Origin: an uncultured Prevotellaceae bacterium
Lineage (GTDB): Bacteria; Bacteroidota; Bacteroidia; Bacteroidales; Muribaculaceae
Direction of reading: 5' to 3'
Assembly (NCBI GenBank): GCA_946406035.1
Contig: CAMJJG010000007.1
Span: 1-64,000, forward strand
DNA: 64,000 nt
Shown here: piece by piece, positions 1 through 8,503 of the stretch
Numbering within the stretch: position 1 is the stretch's first letter
Layout: the number at the start of each line of letters is the position of its first letter
The notes under the pieces: model-generated
Databases searched by the model: none
Told to the model about the DNA's origin: nothing
Seen by the model: only the letters and a program-made list of their open reading frames with translations
Position numbers and translations under genes: made by a program

Positions 1-1379
1 AGCAAGCCAGAAAGCGGCATGACAGATTTCCTCTTATCGCTAGCCTCATTTGTCTGTACCCTAATCGCGTCGTACAATTCTTGAATAGCAGACAGCCTTT
101 TGCCTACTAACTCTGAGACGGAGTTATTGCAAGTGCTGATCTGCTGCTGCTCAAGTCTGGCCAAAGTGAGTTCCAACTCATGTTGGATGAGGGCGTTTTC
201 TTTTTTTATCGCTGTGTTACGGTTCTTAATCCGTATGACGATGAGCGATATGATGAAGATGGCCACAACGGCCAGTATGATTGAGAAGGAAAGCCAGGTA
301 TTATTCCAGTTAAGGGTTTTGTTCCGAGATACGGCTTGTTGTCGGGCAAAATCGGTTTCAGATGAGGTCAACTTTTCCTCTTGGGTATTAGTCAATACGT
401 TTATGGCGATTTTCTTGGTGTTGGCAAGATCTCTGCTGTATAACTGTGGGTTCCCCTCTGCTCTGTGGATTTCGGCTGTAGCATTATAGTATGCGAGGCT
501 GTCAACGTCATCGGCTGGGGGCGGTGAGATGTCAAGAATGTGTCTGGCTGAATCGGTTTGGCCCATCTTAGCGTAAGACCAGGCGGCATAATAATAGAAT
601 TGAGTCTCATCACAATACTGGACTCCATTGTTGATGATGTCAATCGACAATTCCTTGGCAAGATTATAATCGCCTTGAAATAGAACAACGCCAGCCAACG
701 TTGATTTGGGAGAATATTGTAATGACGGATTATATTGCTGGGCTAATGCAATGGCTTGGCTAAGGTATTCTATAGCCGAGTCAGGATAGAGGTCACCGCA
801 GATGGCTCCAAGTTTCTTTAATGTGGAGATAACGAAACTAGTATCTTGCAAAAGACCGAAATAATGTTTGGCTTCATGTAACCTGATGATTGCTGAACTG
901 TCTTGAGAAATCTGCGTTATATAGAGATCCGCGATCCTCATTTTGGCGTATCCCAGGTTGAAGTAGTCGTCGGGGGCGGCGGTGGCCTCGGCGTGCTTGT
1001 AGTAGAGCATGGCGCTGTCGGGGTGTCCCAGCTCGTCCATGACGGCGCCCTTGTAGATGAATGCCCGGGTGAGCTTCTCGCGCTCGCCGCTGTGGGCGCG
1101 GTAGTAGGCTAGGGCCCGGTTGATGTCGCTGTCGCTGGTGGCGGTGACATAGCAGCGGTAGCGGGCCTGGGTGAGCAGCAGGTCGCGGTAGGCGCGGTCG
1201 GCCGGGGCGGGCAGGGTGCCGATGGCCTGGACAAGGGCCAGGGCGCTGTCGGGGGCGTCGTGCATGAGGCTGTCGATGGCCACCAGCCGCGCGTCATAGC
1301 GCGGCGCGCGCCCGCAGCCCGTGGCGGCAGTCACGAGCACCGCCATCGTCGCCACTATGCTCCACAACAAGTACTTCAT
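1..1379 (-). CDS. TPR lipoprotein with transmembrane segment and coiled coil; LuxR-like regulator family (3' end outside window)
   Basis: Reading from an ATG at 1379, the frame stays open to the window edge, so the C-terminus is missing. It begins with a hydrophobic leader ending in a lipobox-like VTAATGC (Cys about residue 22). TPR-like helices follow (motifs such as DSAMLYYKHAEA and DSAIEYLSQAIA). Then comes one membrane span (ILAVVAIFIISLIVI) and a charged coiled-coil stretch. The N-terminal region is clearly paralogous to the protein at 11586-13301 (GCGRAPRYDARL against GCTRAPHYNDRL). That paralog ends in a LuxR-like HTH, so the missing part here probably holds the same domain. By inference this is a membrane-tethered regulator with a periplasmic TPR sensor and a cytoplasmic C-terminus. 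The first 450 bases of the gene are much more GC-rich than the rest. A TACCTTTG -7 box sits only four bases before the ATG. Confidence 0.8.
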   Translation of the reverse strand, partial: MKYLLWSIVATMAVLVTAATGCGRAPRYDARLVAIDSLMHDAPDSALALVQAIGTLPAPADRAYRDLLLTQARYRCYVTATSDSDINRALAYYRAHSGEREKLTRAFIYKGAVMDELGHPDSAMLYYKHAEATAAPDDYFNLGYAKMRIADLYITQISQDSSAIIRLHEAKHYFGLLQDTSFVISTLKKLGAICGDLYPDSAIEYLSQAIALAQQYNPSLQYSPKSTLAGVVLFQGDYNLAKELSIDIINNGVQYCDETQFYYYAAWSYAKMGQTDSARHILDISPPPADDVDSLAYYNATAEIHRAEGNPQLYSRDLANTKKIAINVLTNTQEEKLTSSETDFARQQAVSRNKTLNWNNTWLSFSIILAVVAIFIISLIVIRIKNRNTAIKKENALIQHELELTLARLEQQQISTCNNSVSELVGKRLSAIQELYDAIRVQTNEASDKRKSVMPLSGL

Positions 1380-1383
1380 GCCG

Positions 1384-1391
1384 CAAAGGTA
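1384..1391 (-). promoter_or_regulatory. -7 box (TACCTTTG) abutting the start codon
   Basis: On the minus strand the box reads TACCTTTG and is followed by CGGC and then the ATG of the TPR lipoprotein gene. In Bacteroidetes promoters transcription starts a few bases after this box, so the mRNA would start at or next to the ATG. Confidence 0.55.
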
Positions 1392-1510
1392 CACAAAAAT
1401 CGTGTCAATGACATAGCGGCCAGCCCAAAACCCAGCGGGACTGATGAGAAAATGACCTGATGCTGTCGCTATTGGCCCTCTGCGAGGCCCGCTCTGTGTG
1501 TTCGCCGCCC

Positions 1511-1549
1511 CCCTAGGCCACACTGACCTTCGGCCAGTGCGCCCTAGGG
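1511..1549. repeat. Imperfect inverted repeat (hairpin)
   Basis: CCCTAGG and CCTAGGG flank an inner CACTGACC-TTC-GGCCAGTG stem. It lies just before the 67-bp tandem repeat in a gene-free stretch and has no T-run, so it is not an obvious terminator. It may belong to the same intergenic element. Confidence 0.5.
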
Positions 1550-1580
1550 CTATGGATATTCAAGGCCGCTGGCCTTGTGC

Positions 1581-1740
1581 AGGCCTCTGGCCTGCTCGGA
1601 CTCGCTTGCGGCCCCTCGGCGTGTCACAATATGGAAAACACGAGTCAAGGCCTCTGACCTGCTTGGACTCGCTTGCGGCCCCATGGCGTGTCACAATGTG
1701 GAAAACACGAGTCAAGGCCGCTGGCCTGCTTGGACTTTTC
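1581..1740. repeat. 67-bp tandem intergenic repeat, two full copies and a partial third
   Basis: Units start at 1581, 1648 and 1715, an exact 67-bp period. Each begins AGGCC(T/G)CTG and contains CTTGCGGCCC, GGCGTGTCACAAT and GGAAAACACGAGTCA. Copies 1 and 2 differ at only a few positions, and copy 3 breaks off after about 25 bases. A diverged single copy lies at 22715-22776, so this is a dispersed intergenic repeat family and not a local stutter. No open frame in it looks protein-coding. Confidence 0.8.
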
Positions 1741-1794
1741 TTGGACGCCCGATATTTGAAAACTTTTAGGGCTAACTGTTGTATCGTTTCCCGC

Positions 1795-1844
1795 CAAAAA
1801 AGAAAAAACGGGCGGCCTCTCATGTGGTGGTGAGGGGCCGCCCG
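1795..1844 (-). terminator. Rho-independent terminator after the yebC-like gene
   Basis: On the minus strand CGGGCGGCCCCTCA pairs with TGAGAGGCCGCCCG (one G-T pair) across a short loop. The run TTTTTTCTTTTTT follows. It lies 33 bases past the stop codon. Confidence 0.85.
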
Positions 1845-1876
1845 TGTGGTGCGGTTGCGGGTGAGAGGTGGGTTGG

Positions 1877-2599
1877 TTACTCCTCGCCCTCGGCCATGGT
1901 GGTGAAGACGTTCTGGACGTCGTCGTCCTCCTCGAGTGCCTCGATGAGTGCCTCGACGTCGGCACGCTCGGCGTCGGTGACGTCCTTGTAGTCGGCGGGC
2001 TCATATACAAACTCGCTGCTCTTGATCTCGAAGCCGTTGTCCTCGAGATACTTCATGATGTCACCATTGGCGGCAAAATCTCCAGAGACGAGCATTTCTT
2101 CCTCGTCGATGGCAAATTCCTCGGCTCCGCAGTCGATGAGTTCGAGCTCGAGTTCATCGGGATCGACGTCGGCCTTGGGGGCGACATGGAAGTAGCACTT
2201 GTGGCTGAACATGAACGAGACGCTGCCCGAGTTGCCGAGCGATCCCCCCTTCTTGTTGAAGTAGTTGCGCAGGTTGGCGACAGTGCGTGTTGTGTTGTCG
2301 GTAGCGGTCTCGACGAGGATGGCGATGCCGTGAGGTCCAAATCCCTCATAGATGACCTCCTTGTAGTCGCCGGCGTCCTTCTCGCTAGCACGCTTGATGG
2401 CGCGCTCGATGTTCTCCTTGGGCATGTTGGCGGCCTTGGCGTTAGCGATGAGTGCGCGCAGGCGGGAGTTGCCTTCGGCGTCGGGTCCACCGGCCTTGAC
2501 GGCGATGGTGATTTCCTTGCCGATGCGAGTAAAGGTGCGGGACATGCTGCCCCAGCGTTTCATTTTTCTTGCTTTGCGGTATTCAAAAGCTCTTCCCAT
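1877..2599 (-). CDS. YebC/PmpR (TACO1) family protein
   Basis: A 240-residue protein of the usual family length. It opens with the hallmark Lys/Arg-rich segment of the family (GRAFEYRKARKMKRWGSMS and RIGKEITIAVK). The conserved NMPKENIERAIKRA follows, and then YEGFGPHGIAILVE. The C-terminus is acidic. Members have been described as DNA-binding regulators and, more recently, as translation factors that relieve ribosome stalling; the sequence does not separate the two. It starts 59 bases after pheT on the same strand and ends in a strong terminator, so it is probably the last gene of a pheT transcript. The C-terminal Glu/Asp richness is normal for the family. Confidence 0.92.
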   Translation of the reverse strand: MGRAFEYRKARKMKRWGSMSRTFTRIGKEITIAVKAGGPDAEGNSRLRALIANAKAANMPKENIERAIKRASEKDAGDYKEVIYEGFGPHGIAILVETATDNTTRTVANLRNYFNKKGGSLGNSGSVSFMFSHKCYFHVAPKADVDPDELELELIDCGAEEFAIDEEEMLVSGDFAANGDIMKYLEDNGFEIKSSEFVYEPADYKDVTDAERADVEALIEALEEDDDVQNVFTTMAEGEE

Positions 2600-2658
2600 G
2601 ATTTGGTTCTTTTTATGTTGGTTTTTAATCTTGTTTTTATTCTGTAGCTGTAGGTGGG

Positions 2659-5124
2659 TTACCTGAGTTTGGCGCCGAGCTGTGTCTCGAGATTCTTGAT
2701 GATCTTGCTCATGATGGCGTCGATCTGCTTGTCGTTGAGCGTCTTGTCGTTGTCTTGCAGAATCATGCTGATGGCATAGGACTTCTTGCCGGCCTCGAGC
2801 TTGTTGGACTCATAGACGTCGAACAGGGTCATCGACTTCAACAGCTTCTTCTCGGTGCCCTCGACCACGCGACGGATATCGTCATAGGTCACCGTGCGGT
2901 CGACCAGCAGTGCGAGATCGCGGCGCAGTGGAAGCGTCTTGGGCAGGTCGGAGTACTTGATGTCCTTTTTCATCGCGAGCTTGCAGGCGAGGTTCCAGTT
3001 GATCTGTGCGTAATAGACAGGCTGGTCCACGTCAAATCGCTTGGCCAGAGCCTCGTCGACGACTCCCATGACGGCAATGGTCTTGCCGCCGCGGTTGCTG
3101 TATCGCAGGGCTGGGTTAACGGTCTCGTCCTCGCACTGCTCGAGCACGAGGTCGTTGAGGTTGATGCCCATGCCCGTGAGCACGTTCTCGAGGTCGGCCT
3201 TGAGGTCATAGACGTTGAGTGCCCTCACCTTGTCGGCCCATGACTCGTCGTGGTTGTTGCCGGTGATCCACATGGCCATCTGGGTGCTCTCGCTGTAGGG
3301 CGCGAGGGCTTTTTCCTGCTGGCTGATGCTGCTATCGTGGCGATAGACGTTGCCGAACTCATAGAGTCGCAGGTTGGGGTTCTTGTGGTTGATGTTGCGC
3401 GCGATGCTCTCCAGGCCGCCGAACAGCAGCGTCTGTCGCATGACGTTGAGGTCGCCGCTGAGGGGGTTCATGATTTTCACGCACAGGTCGGCAGGATAGG
3501 TCGTGAGGCCCTCGTAATAGGCTCTGACGGTGAGCGAGTTGTTCATGATCTCGTGGTAGCCGACGCTGGTGAGCTGGTTGCTGACGGTCTCCTGCATGTC
3601 GTCGCGGAAGTCGACGTCGGTCTTGTTGGAGAGGCTGCTGTGCACCTCGCTGGTGAACTCGATGTTGTTGTAGCCGTAGACGCGGAGGATGTCCTCGACC
3701 ACGTCACAGGGGCGCCGCACGTCCACGCGATAGGTGGGCACGATGAGTTGCATCTTGTCGTCGTCCTGGGCAGTGATTTCCATCTCGAGGCTCTTGACGA
3801 TGTCGCGAATGACGTCGTGGGGGATGTCCTTGCCGATGAGGCCGGTGACATAGTCAAACCGCAACTCGACGGGGAAGCCGGGGAAGTCCTGGGACTTGAC
3901 GTCAACGATCTCGCCGCAGATTTGGCCACCGGCGACTTCCTTGACGAGCATGGCGGCGAGCTTGAGGTTGTAGATGACCTCGTTGGGGTCGATGCCGCGC
4001 TCAAAGCGGAAGGAAGCATCGGTGTTGAGGCCGAAGCGTCGTGCCGTCTTGCGAATCCAGGTGGGGTGGAAATAGGCCGACTCGAGGAAGACGTCGGTGG
4101 TGCCCTCGGTCACGCCCGAGTCCAGCCCGCCAAAGACGCCGCCGATGCACATGGGCTCCTCGCCGTTGCAGATCATCAGGTCGCGCTCGGTGAGGGTGCG
4201 CTCCACGCCGTCGAGGGTGACAAACTTGGTGCCGGCGGGTGCTGTCCTGACGACGATGCGGTCACCCTTGACCTTGGCCAGGTCAAAGCAGTGCATGGGC
4301 TGTCCGGTGCCCAGCAGGATGTAGTTGGTGATATCGACGATATTGTTGATGGGGCGTTGTCCCACGGCCAGCAGCAGGTCGCGCAGCCACTTGGGGCTCT
4401 CCTGCACCTTGACGCCGCGCACGGTGAGTCCGGCATAGCGAGGGCAAGCCTCGGTGTTCTCGACGGTGACGGGGATGCCGCCCTCGTTGCGGTCGATGGC
4501 AAACGCGTCGACGCTGGGCTTGTGCAGGTTGCCGTCGATGCCATGGCGCTTCATCCAGGCCGCCAGGTCGCGTGCCACGCCATAGTGTGATGCGCCATCG
4601 ATGCGGTTGGGCGTGAGGTCCACCTCGATGAGGTAGTCGTCCTCGATGCCGTAGTACTGTGCGGCAGGGGTGCCGACCACGGCGTCGTCGGGCAGCACGA
4701 TGATGCCATCGTGGCTCGTGCCGATGCCAATCTCGTCCTCGGCACAGATCATGCCCAGCGATTCCTCGCCTCGCATCTTGCTGCGCTTGATGGTAAACTC
4801 CTTGTCGCCGTCATAGAGCTTGGTGCCCAGTGTGGCGACGATAACCTTTTGCCCGGCAGCCACATTGGGTGCTCCGCACACGATCTGTACGGGCTCATTG
4901 CCATCGCCCAGATCGACGGTGGTAATGTGCAGGTGGTCGCTGTTGGGGTGGTCGATGCATGTAACCACCTGTCCCACAACGAGTCCACGCAAACCACCCT
5001 TGATGGTTTCTACTTGCTCAACAGCGCCCACTTCCAAACCCAGCGAGGTCAGTGCCTCGGCCACCTTGTCGGGTGTGAGGTCGGTGTCGATGTAGCGTTT
5101 GAGCCATTTATAGGAAATATTCAT
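2659..5124 (-). CDS. pheT: Phenylalanine-tRNA ligase beta subunit
   Basis: An 821-residue protein, the usual length for bacterial PheT. An N-terminal tRNA-binding OB-fold (about 40-155, IVCGAPNVAAGQKV) is followed by the B3/B4 editing domain (about 220-390). Next come the B5 domain (about 410-480), the catalytic-like core (about 490-705) and the C-terminal FDX-ACB anticodon-binding domain (about 727-820, LPLRRDLALLVD). With PheS, encoded elsewhere, it charges tRNA-Phe; the beta subunit binds tRNA and hydrolyses mischarged Tyr-tRNA-Phe. The start is supported by a promoter at 5161-5191, giving a leader of about 30 bases. The yebC-like gene follows 59 bases downstream. Confidence 0.97.
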   Translation of the reverse strand: MNISYKWLKRYIDTDLTPDKVAEALTSLGLEVGAVEQVETIKGGLRGLVVGQVVTCIDHPNSDHLHITTVDLGDGNEPVQIVCGAPNVAAGQKVIVATLGTKLYDGDKEFTIKRSKMRGEESLGMICAEDEIGIGTSHDGIIVLPDDAVVGTPAAQYYGIEDDYLIEVDLTPNRIDGASHYGVARDLAAWMKRHGIDGNLHKPSVDAFAIDRNEGGIPVTVENTEACPRYAGLTVRGVKVQESPKWLRDLLLAVGQRPINNIVDITNYILLGTGQPMHCFDLAKVKGDRIVVRTAPAGTKFVTLDGVERTLTERDLMICNGEEPMCIGGVFGGLDSGVTEGTTDVFLESAYFHPTWIRKTARRFGLNTDASFRFERGIDPNEVIYNLKLAAMLVKEVAGGQICGEIVDVKSQDFPGFPVELRFDYVTGLIGKDIPHDVIRDIVKSLEMEITAQDDDKMQLIVPTYRVDVRRPCDVVEDILRVYGYNNIEFTSEVHSSLSNKTDVDFRDDMQETVSNQLTSVGYHEIMNNSLTVRAYYEGLTTYPADLCVKIMNPLSGDLNVMRQTLLFGGLESIARNINHKNPNLRLYEFGNVYRHDSSISQQEKALAPYSESTQMAMWITGNNHDESWADKVRALNVYDLKADLENVLTGMGINLNDLVLEQCEDETVNPALRYSNRGGKTIAVMGVVDEALAKRFDVDQPVYYAQINWNLACKLAMKKDIKYSDLPKTLPLRRDLALLVDRTVTYDDIRRVVEGTEKKLLKSMTLFDVYESNKLEAGKKSYAISMILQDNDKTLNDKQIDAIMSKIIKNLETQLGAKLR

Positions 5125-5160
5125 AGTCTTGAATGTATTTTATAACCGCTTAAAAACGTG

Positions 5161-5191
5161 CAAAGTTACAAAAATTTTCCCTAATCACCAA
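5161..5191 (-). promoter_or_regulatory. Bacteroidetes-type promoter of pheT
   Basis: On the minus strand a -33 TTGG lies 19 bases before a -7 TAACTTTG. The predicted start site is about 30 bases before the pheT ATG. Confidence 0.65.
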
Positions 5192-5220
5192 TCTGTAGCA
5201 ATAAATTGAAATAAAAGTGA

Positions 5221-5250
5221 GTGGCTGGACGCGTCGCGCGTGAGCCACCC
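5221..5250 (-). terminator. Hairpin, possible terminator of the two-component operon
   Basis: On the minus strand GTGGCT and AGCCAC flank an inner ACGCG-CGA-CGCGT stem, followed by TCACTTTTATTT. The T-run is short and the hairpin is about 200 bases past the regulator's stop, so the assignment is tentative. Confidence 0.45.
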
Positions 5251-5448
5251 GATTAAAGCTATGAGAAAAATATAAACAATATTGTTGAATAACAGGATGA
5301 GTCAAGCATGGGCCCTCTACCGTGATGGGCCGCCCCTGGCTCGCGTGGGAAACCATGCTGATTGTGTTGGGGGGTGGCATGATTTCTCGAGGGGTTGCGC
5401 TGGGCGCGGCCAGGTGAGGGATGATGCCCCATGCCCTACTACTACAGG

Positions 5449-6192
5449 TTACTTGGTGAGAATCTTCTTGTTGACATAGGCCATGAAGGCGTCCTTGTAG
5501 TTGTCGCCGATGGGCATCGAGGCGTCTCCCTCGAGGATGACGTGGTTCTTCTTGACCTCGACAATCTTGGACAGGTTGATGATGAACGAGCGGTGGATGC
5601 GCATGAACATGGCCGAGGGCAGGTGCTCCTCGATTTTCTTCATGCTCAGGAGCACGATCACGGGCTTGTCCTTGTCGTCACAGGAGATGCGCAGGTACTC
5701 GCTCATGGCCTCGATGTAGCGGATGTGGTCGATGTCGATGCGCACAATCTTGTAATCGCTCTTGACAAAGATGGTGCCGTCGTCGTCGATCTGTGTGGTG
5801 ACGTCGGCTGCTGCCTGTTGCCTGATCTCGTAGATGTCCTTCACCTTTTGGGCGGCGGCTTCAAACTCGTCGAAGCCGTAGGGCTTGAGCAGGTAGCCGA
5901 CGGTGTTGGCCTTGTATCCCTCGATGGCATACTCGCTGTAGGCCGTTGTGAATACCATGATGGGTCCCTTGCTGTGCTCCTGGTTGAGCGACTTGGCAAA
6001 GTCTATGCCACTGAGGTTGGGCATGTTGATGTCGAGGAAGATGGCGTCGATGTCATTGTCGTTGACCACTTGCTGGGCCTCGATGGCGCTGTTGCACTGG
6101 GCGACAAGCTCGAGGTAGGGTATTTTCTTGATGTAGGTGACTAGTTTCTTGAGCGCCAGTGGCTCATCGTCGATTGCAATACATTTAATCAT
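5449..6192 (-). CDS. LytTR-family response regulator
   Basis: A 247-residue protein with an N-terminal receiver domain (about 3-115). Acidic pocket D8-D9, phospho-acceptor D54 in IFLDINMP and the conserved Lys in YLLKPYGF are all present. A LytTR DNA-binding domain follows (about 145-240; YIEAMSEYLRI, MRIHRSFIINL). It begins 40 bases after the sensor kinase gene on the same strand, so the two form a LytS/LytR-type pair. Its targets cannot be read from the window. Bacteroidetes pairs of this class are known for diverse regulation, so a cell-wall role should not be assumed from the family name. Confidence 0.93.
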   Translation of the reverse strand: MIKCIAIDDEPLALKKLVTYIKKIPYLELVAQCNSAIEAQQVVNDNDIDAIFLDINMPNLSGIDFAKSLNQEHSKGPIMVFTTAYSEYAIEGYKANTVGYLLKPYGFDEFEAAAQKVKDIYEIRQQAAADVTTQIDDDGTIFVKSDYKIVRIDIDHIRYIEAMSEYLRISCDDKDKPVIVLLSMKKIEEHLPSAMFMRIHRSFIINLSKIVEVKKNHVILEGDASMPIGDNYKDAFMAYVNKKILTK

Positions 6193-6232
6193 AGCTTTTT
6201 CTTGTTTTTATTTTTAATAGTGAGTGGGGTTG

Positions 6233-7384
6233 TTATTGTTGTTGTGAGGGGTGAGAGGCGGCGTGGTGCTTGTCGGCGCGTTTAAAGTCGCTGGCCGACA
6301 TCGCCGGCAGGGTGAGCAGTACGTCATAGGTCTCGTCCTTGTCGTCAATATTCAGTGAATAGTTGTTGCCGTAGATGAGTTCCAGGCGCTTGGTGACATT
6401 GGCCAGTCCCACGCCGCCATACTCGTGCTTGACGTTGTTCTTGGTATTGCGGCAATGGAACAGCAGCTGCCCGTTTTTCTGCTCAATGTCGATGTTGATG
6501 GTCGATGGCTTGTCATAGGCCACACCGTGCTTGAACGCATTCTCGACAAAGGGGATGAACAGCAGCGGCGCGAGCACCACGTCGTCGTTGCTGGCATCGG
6601 GCACATCGACCTTGACGTTGACCATGTCGGTATATCGCAGCTTCATCAGGTTGAGGTACTTCTTGAGGAAGGTGATGGCGTTGTTGAGCGTCACATATTG
6701 TCTGTCGCTCTCATAGAGCAGGTACCGCATCATCTTGGACATGTCGATGATGCTGTCCTTGGCCTGCTCGGGGTCAATGTCGACAAGGGCATGGATGTTG
6801 TTGAGGGTGTTCATGATGAAGTGGGGGTTGATCTGGTAGCGCAGGTAGTCCAGTTCCTGCTCAAGGCTCTGCTCCTTGAGCTTGGCCAGTCGTTTCTTCT
6901 CCTCCTCGTTCATGAAGTAGGACTTGACGCCCAGGTTGGCCCCGATCATCATCACGGCAATGATGAACACCGACACGTCGTGCTTGTCGACGGGCGGTCG
7001 TCGGAGATATCTAGGCGGCTGTGGTGGTGGCAATGCCATCTTGCTCGCCTGGCTCACGTCGGGAGGCCCCTTGGGCACGTCACTGGGCTTGTGAGCGCAA
7101 TGCCCGGCCTGGAACAAGGCGATGACAGCGATGCATCCCAGGATGTAGGTTTTTACCTTCCTGTGCTTGGTAATGATGGGGGCAAGCACATAGTTGTGAA
7201 TCAAAAACAAGATGAGAAAAGAGAGCAAGGTGCACCAGGAGTCGACCAAGCTTTGTTCAATCCAGTTGGTGTGGTGTGCGTCGTAGTTGAAGAGCAGGTC
7301 TACAACTGGCGCGATAAACAGTATCGTCCATACAACCGTGTAGATGATACTCTCTTGCTTGGTTTGTCGGTTTAGAAATCTCAT
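6233..7384 (-). CDS. Sensor histidine kinase, LytS-like (His_kinase family)
   Basis: A 383-residue membrane kinase. Four hydrophobic segments (about 12-32, 50-72, 80-97, 136-157) anchor it, with a proline-rich loop between the third and fourth (about 100-133, PPPQPPRYLRRPP). A short coiled coil leads to the His-kinase motif YQINPHFIMNTLNNIHAL, with phospho-acceptor H188. The ATPase part shows the N-box ENAFKHGV and the G-box GGVGLANVTKRL. It lies directly upstream of its response regulator. A TACCTTTG -7 box at 7433-7440 supports the chosen start. The signal it senses is unknown. Confidence 0.93.
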   Translation of the reverse strand: MRFLNRQTKQESIIYTVVWTILFIAPVVDLLFNYDAHHTNWIEQSLVDSWCTLLSFLILFLIHNYVLAPIITKHRKVKTYILGCIAVIALFQAGHCAHKPSDVPKGPPDVSQASKMALPPPQPPRYLRRPPVDKHDVSVFIIAVMMIGANLGVKSYFMNEEEKKRLAKLKEQSLEQELDYLRYQINPHFIMNTLNNIHALVDIDPEQAKDSIIDMSKMMRYLLYESDRQYVTLNNAITFLKKYLNLMKLRYTDMVNVKVDVPDASNDDVVLAPLLFIPFVENAFKHGVAYDKPSTINIDIEQKNGQLLFHCRNTKNNVKHEYGGVGLANVTKRLELIYGNNYSLNIDDKDETYDVLLTLPAMSASDFKRADKHHAASHPSQQQ

Positions 7385-7432
7385 GGTCTCTAAATGGTAT
7401 ATTGCACTCTAATTATCATCATTTGTCACAAA

Positions 7433-7440
7433 CAAAGGTA
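7433..7440 (-). promoter_or_regulatory. -7 box (TACCTTTG) of the sensor kinase operon
   Basis: TACCTTTG on the minus strand, about 48 bases before the kinase ATG. No clear -33 box. Confidence 0.45.
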
Positions 7441-7533
7441 ATAAGAAATAGATAATACTACAAAATTATTTCAGTGGTTATAGAGAAAGATTCAATGAAT
7501 GGTTGCCTATTCCCGATGGAGTCGCTAAACAGT

Positions 7534-7564
7534 AAGGGGCCTCGATGCTGTGATGAGGCCCCTT
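7534..7564 (-). terminator. Terminator hairpin after the tonB-like gene
   Basis: Perfect 10-bp stem, AAGGGGCCTC at 7534-7543 and GAGGCCCCTT at 7555-7564, with an 11-base loop. It lies 30 bases past the stop of the tonB-like gene. The following T-run is weak. Confidence 0.7.
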
Positions 7565-7593
7565 GAAGGTGTAGGTTGGGATGGGTTGTGCCG

Positions 7594-8484
7594 TCAATGC
7601 CAGATGTAGGTCACGGTGCCGATGCCCTCGGTCATGGTGTTCTTGGGCACCGAGAAACTGGACTTGAGGGCCGCCTGTTCACAGGCTCGCCTTACCTCGG
7701 GATGGGATGCGAGATCACCTGTCGCGCTGATGGCGGTTGCCTTGGTGACTTGTCCTCGAGGATTGACGGTGACTCGCACGGTGACACGTCCCGACCATTT
7801 GCTGTTGGGCACGGGTTTGGCCCAGTAATCGAGCGTGTAACCCACCAGTCCGCTGATGCCGGGCTTGCCGGCCAGCACGCCCTGGCTGGAGTTGCCGGCG
7901 GTCGATCCTTGTTGTCCGCCGCCCTTGCCGCTACCGCTGCCAAAGGCGTTTTTCACCCTGTTGTCGGTGGCATTGCTCCTGGTGTTCTTGGGCTCGCTGG
8001 TGTTCTTGGATTTGGTCTCTTGAGCCTCGGCGTTCTTGTTCTTGGCCTTGGGCTTGTCAACGACCTTGTCGTTTTGCTTGGTTGGACCCGATTTTTGGGG
8101 TTCAACCTCCTTGGGCTGCTCTTTCACCTTGTGTGGCGATTCGGTCTTCTGGGTAATCAGTGGCGGCGTCTTTTGGTTGGCCTCGCCGGCGTCTTCCAGG
8201 TCCTCGGCATCGATGTCGGGGTTGTCGCCCTGTTCGGGAGAGGCGCTCTGGTCGGCCGACTGCTGATCCATGAGGTCGTTGTCGACGTTGTGCATGGTGT
8301 TGCCCAGCATGACATATTCACCGCCAAACAAGATGGAGTCCTGGGCGAGCTGGGTCAAGTCGGGCGTGTTGGGCACATGCTCGTAGCGCAACGTGAACTT
8401 GAGCAGCAAGGCCAGTGTGCCCACCGTGATGAGTAGGGTGAGCAGCAGGGCCCAAAGGCTATTTTTGCGGCGATCGTCTTCCAT
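7594..8484 (-). CDS. TonB-like energy transducer
   Basis: A 296-residue protein. A short cytoplasmic N-terminus and one membrane anchor (about 11-30) lead into a long periplasmic linker rich in Pro, Lys, Glu and Asn. The C-terminal domain, about 75 residues, is TonB-like (WSGRVTVRVTVNPRGQVTKA, ACEQAALKS, final TVTYIW). It would carry proton-motive energy from ExbB/ExbD to outer-membrane transporters such as the SusC protein at 45588. It follows exbD by 19 bases and closes the pdxJ-exbB-exbD-tonB cluster, ending in a terminator. Its assignment as the general TonB of the cell, as opposed to a dedicated paralog, is an inference. Confidence 0.85.
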   Translation of the reverse strand: MEDDRRKNSLWALLLTLLITVGTLALLLKFTLRYEHVPNTPDLTQLAQDSILFGGEYVMLGNTMHNVDNDLMDQQSADQSASPEQGDNPDIDAEDLEDAGEANQKTPPLITQKTESPHKVKEQPKEVEPQKSGPTKQNDKVVDKPKAKNKNAEAQETKSKNTSEPKNTRSNATDNRVKNAFGSGSGKGGGQQGSTAGNSSQGVLAGKPGISGLVGYTLDYWAKPVPNSKWSGRVTVRVTVNPRGQVTKATAISATGDLASHPEVRRACEQAALKSSFSVPKNTMTEGIGTVTYIWH

Positions 8485-8503
8485 TATGCTCTAAAAAAAC
8501 GCG

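Larger units (their letters stand above)
1380..1876. other. Gene-free stretch
   Basis: It holds the -7 box of the TPR lipoprotein gene, a hairpin at 1511-1549, the 67-bp repeats at 1581-1740 and the terminator of the yebC-like gene at 1795-1844. Overlapping open frames here are repeat-driven and show no family features. Confidence 0.6.
5125..5448. other. Intergenic region between the two-component operon and pheT
   Basis: It holds the pheT promoter and the hairpin at 5221-5250. A 7-bp inverted repeat (AGCATGG at 5306, CCATGCT at 5352) encloses a GC-rich stretch of no clear role. A 76-codon minus frame here has no start signal or recognisable features. Confidence 0.5.

Noticed and set aside
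1498-2010. Several overlapping frames around the 67-bp repeats
   Set aside because: They are translations of the repeat units; no conserved protein features.
3250-4590. 446-codon plus-strand frame opposite pheT
   Set aside because: Antisense shadow of a GC-rich gene; Val, Leu, His and Asp-rich composition without family motifs.
5150-5380. 76-codon minus frame upstream of pheT
   Set aside because: It overlaps the pheT promoter and a hairpin; no leader or family features.
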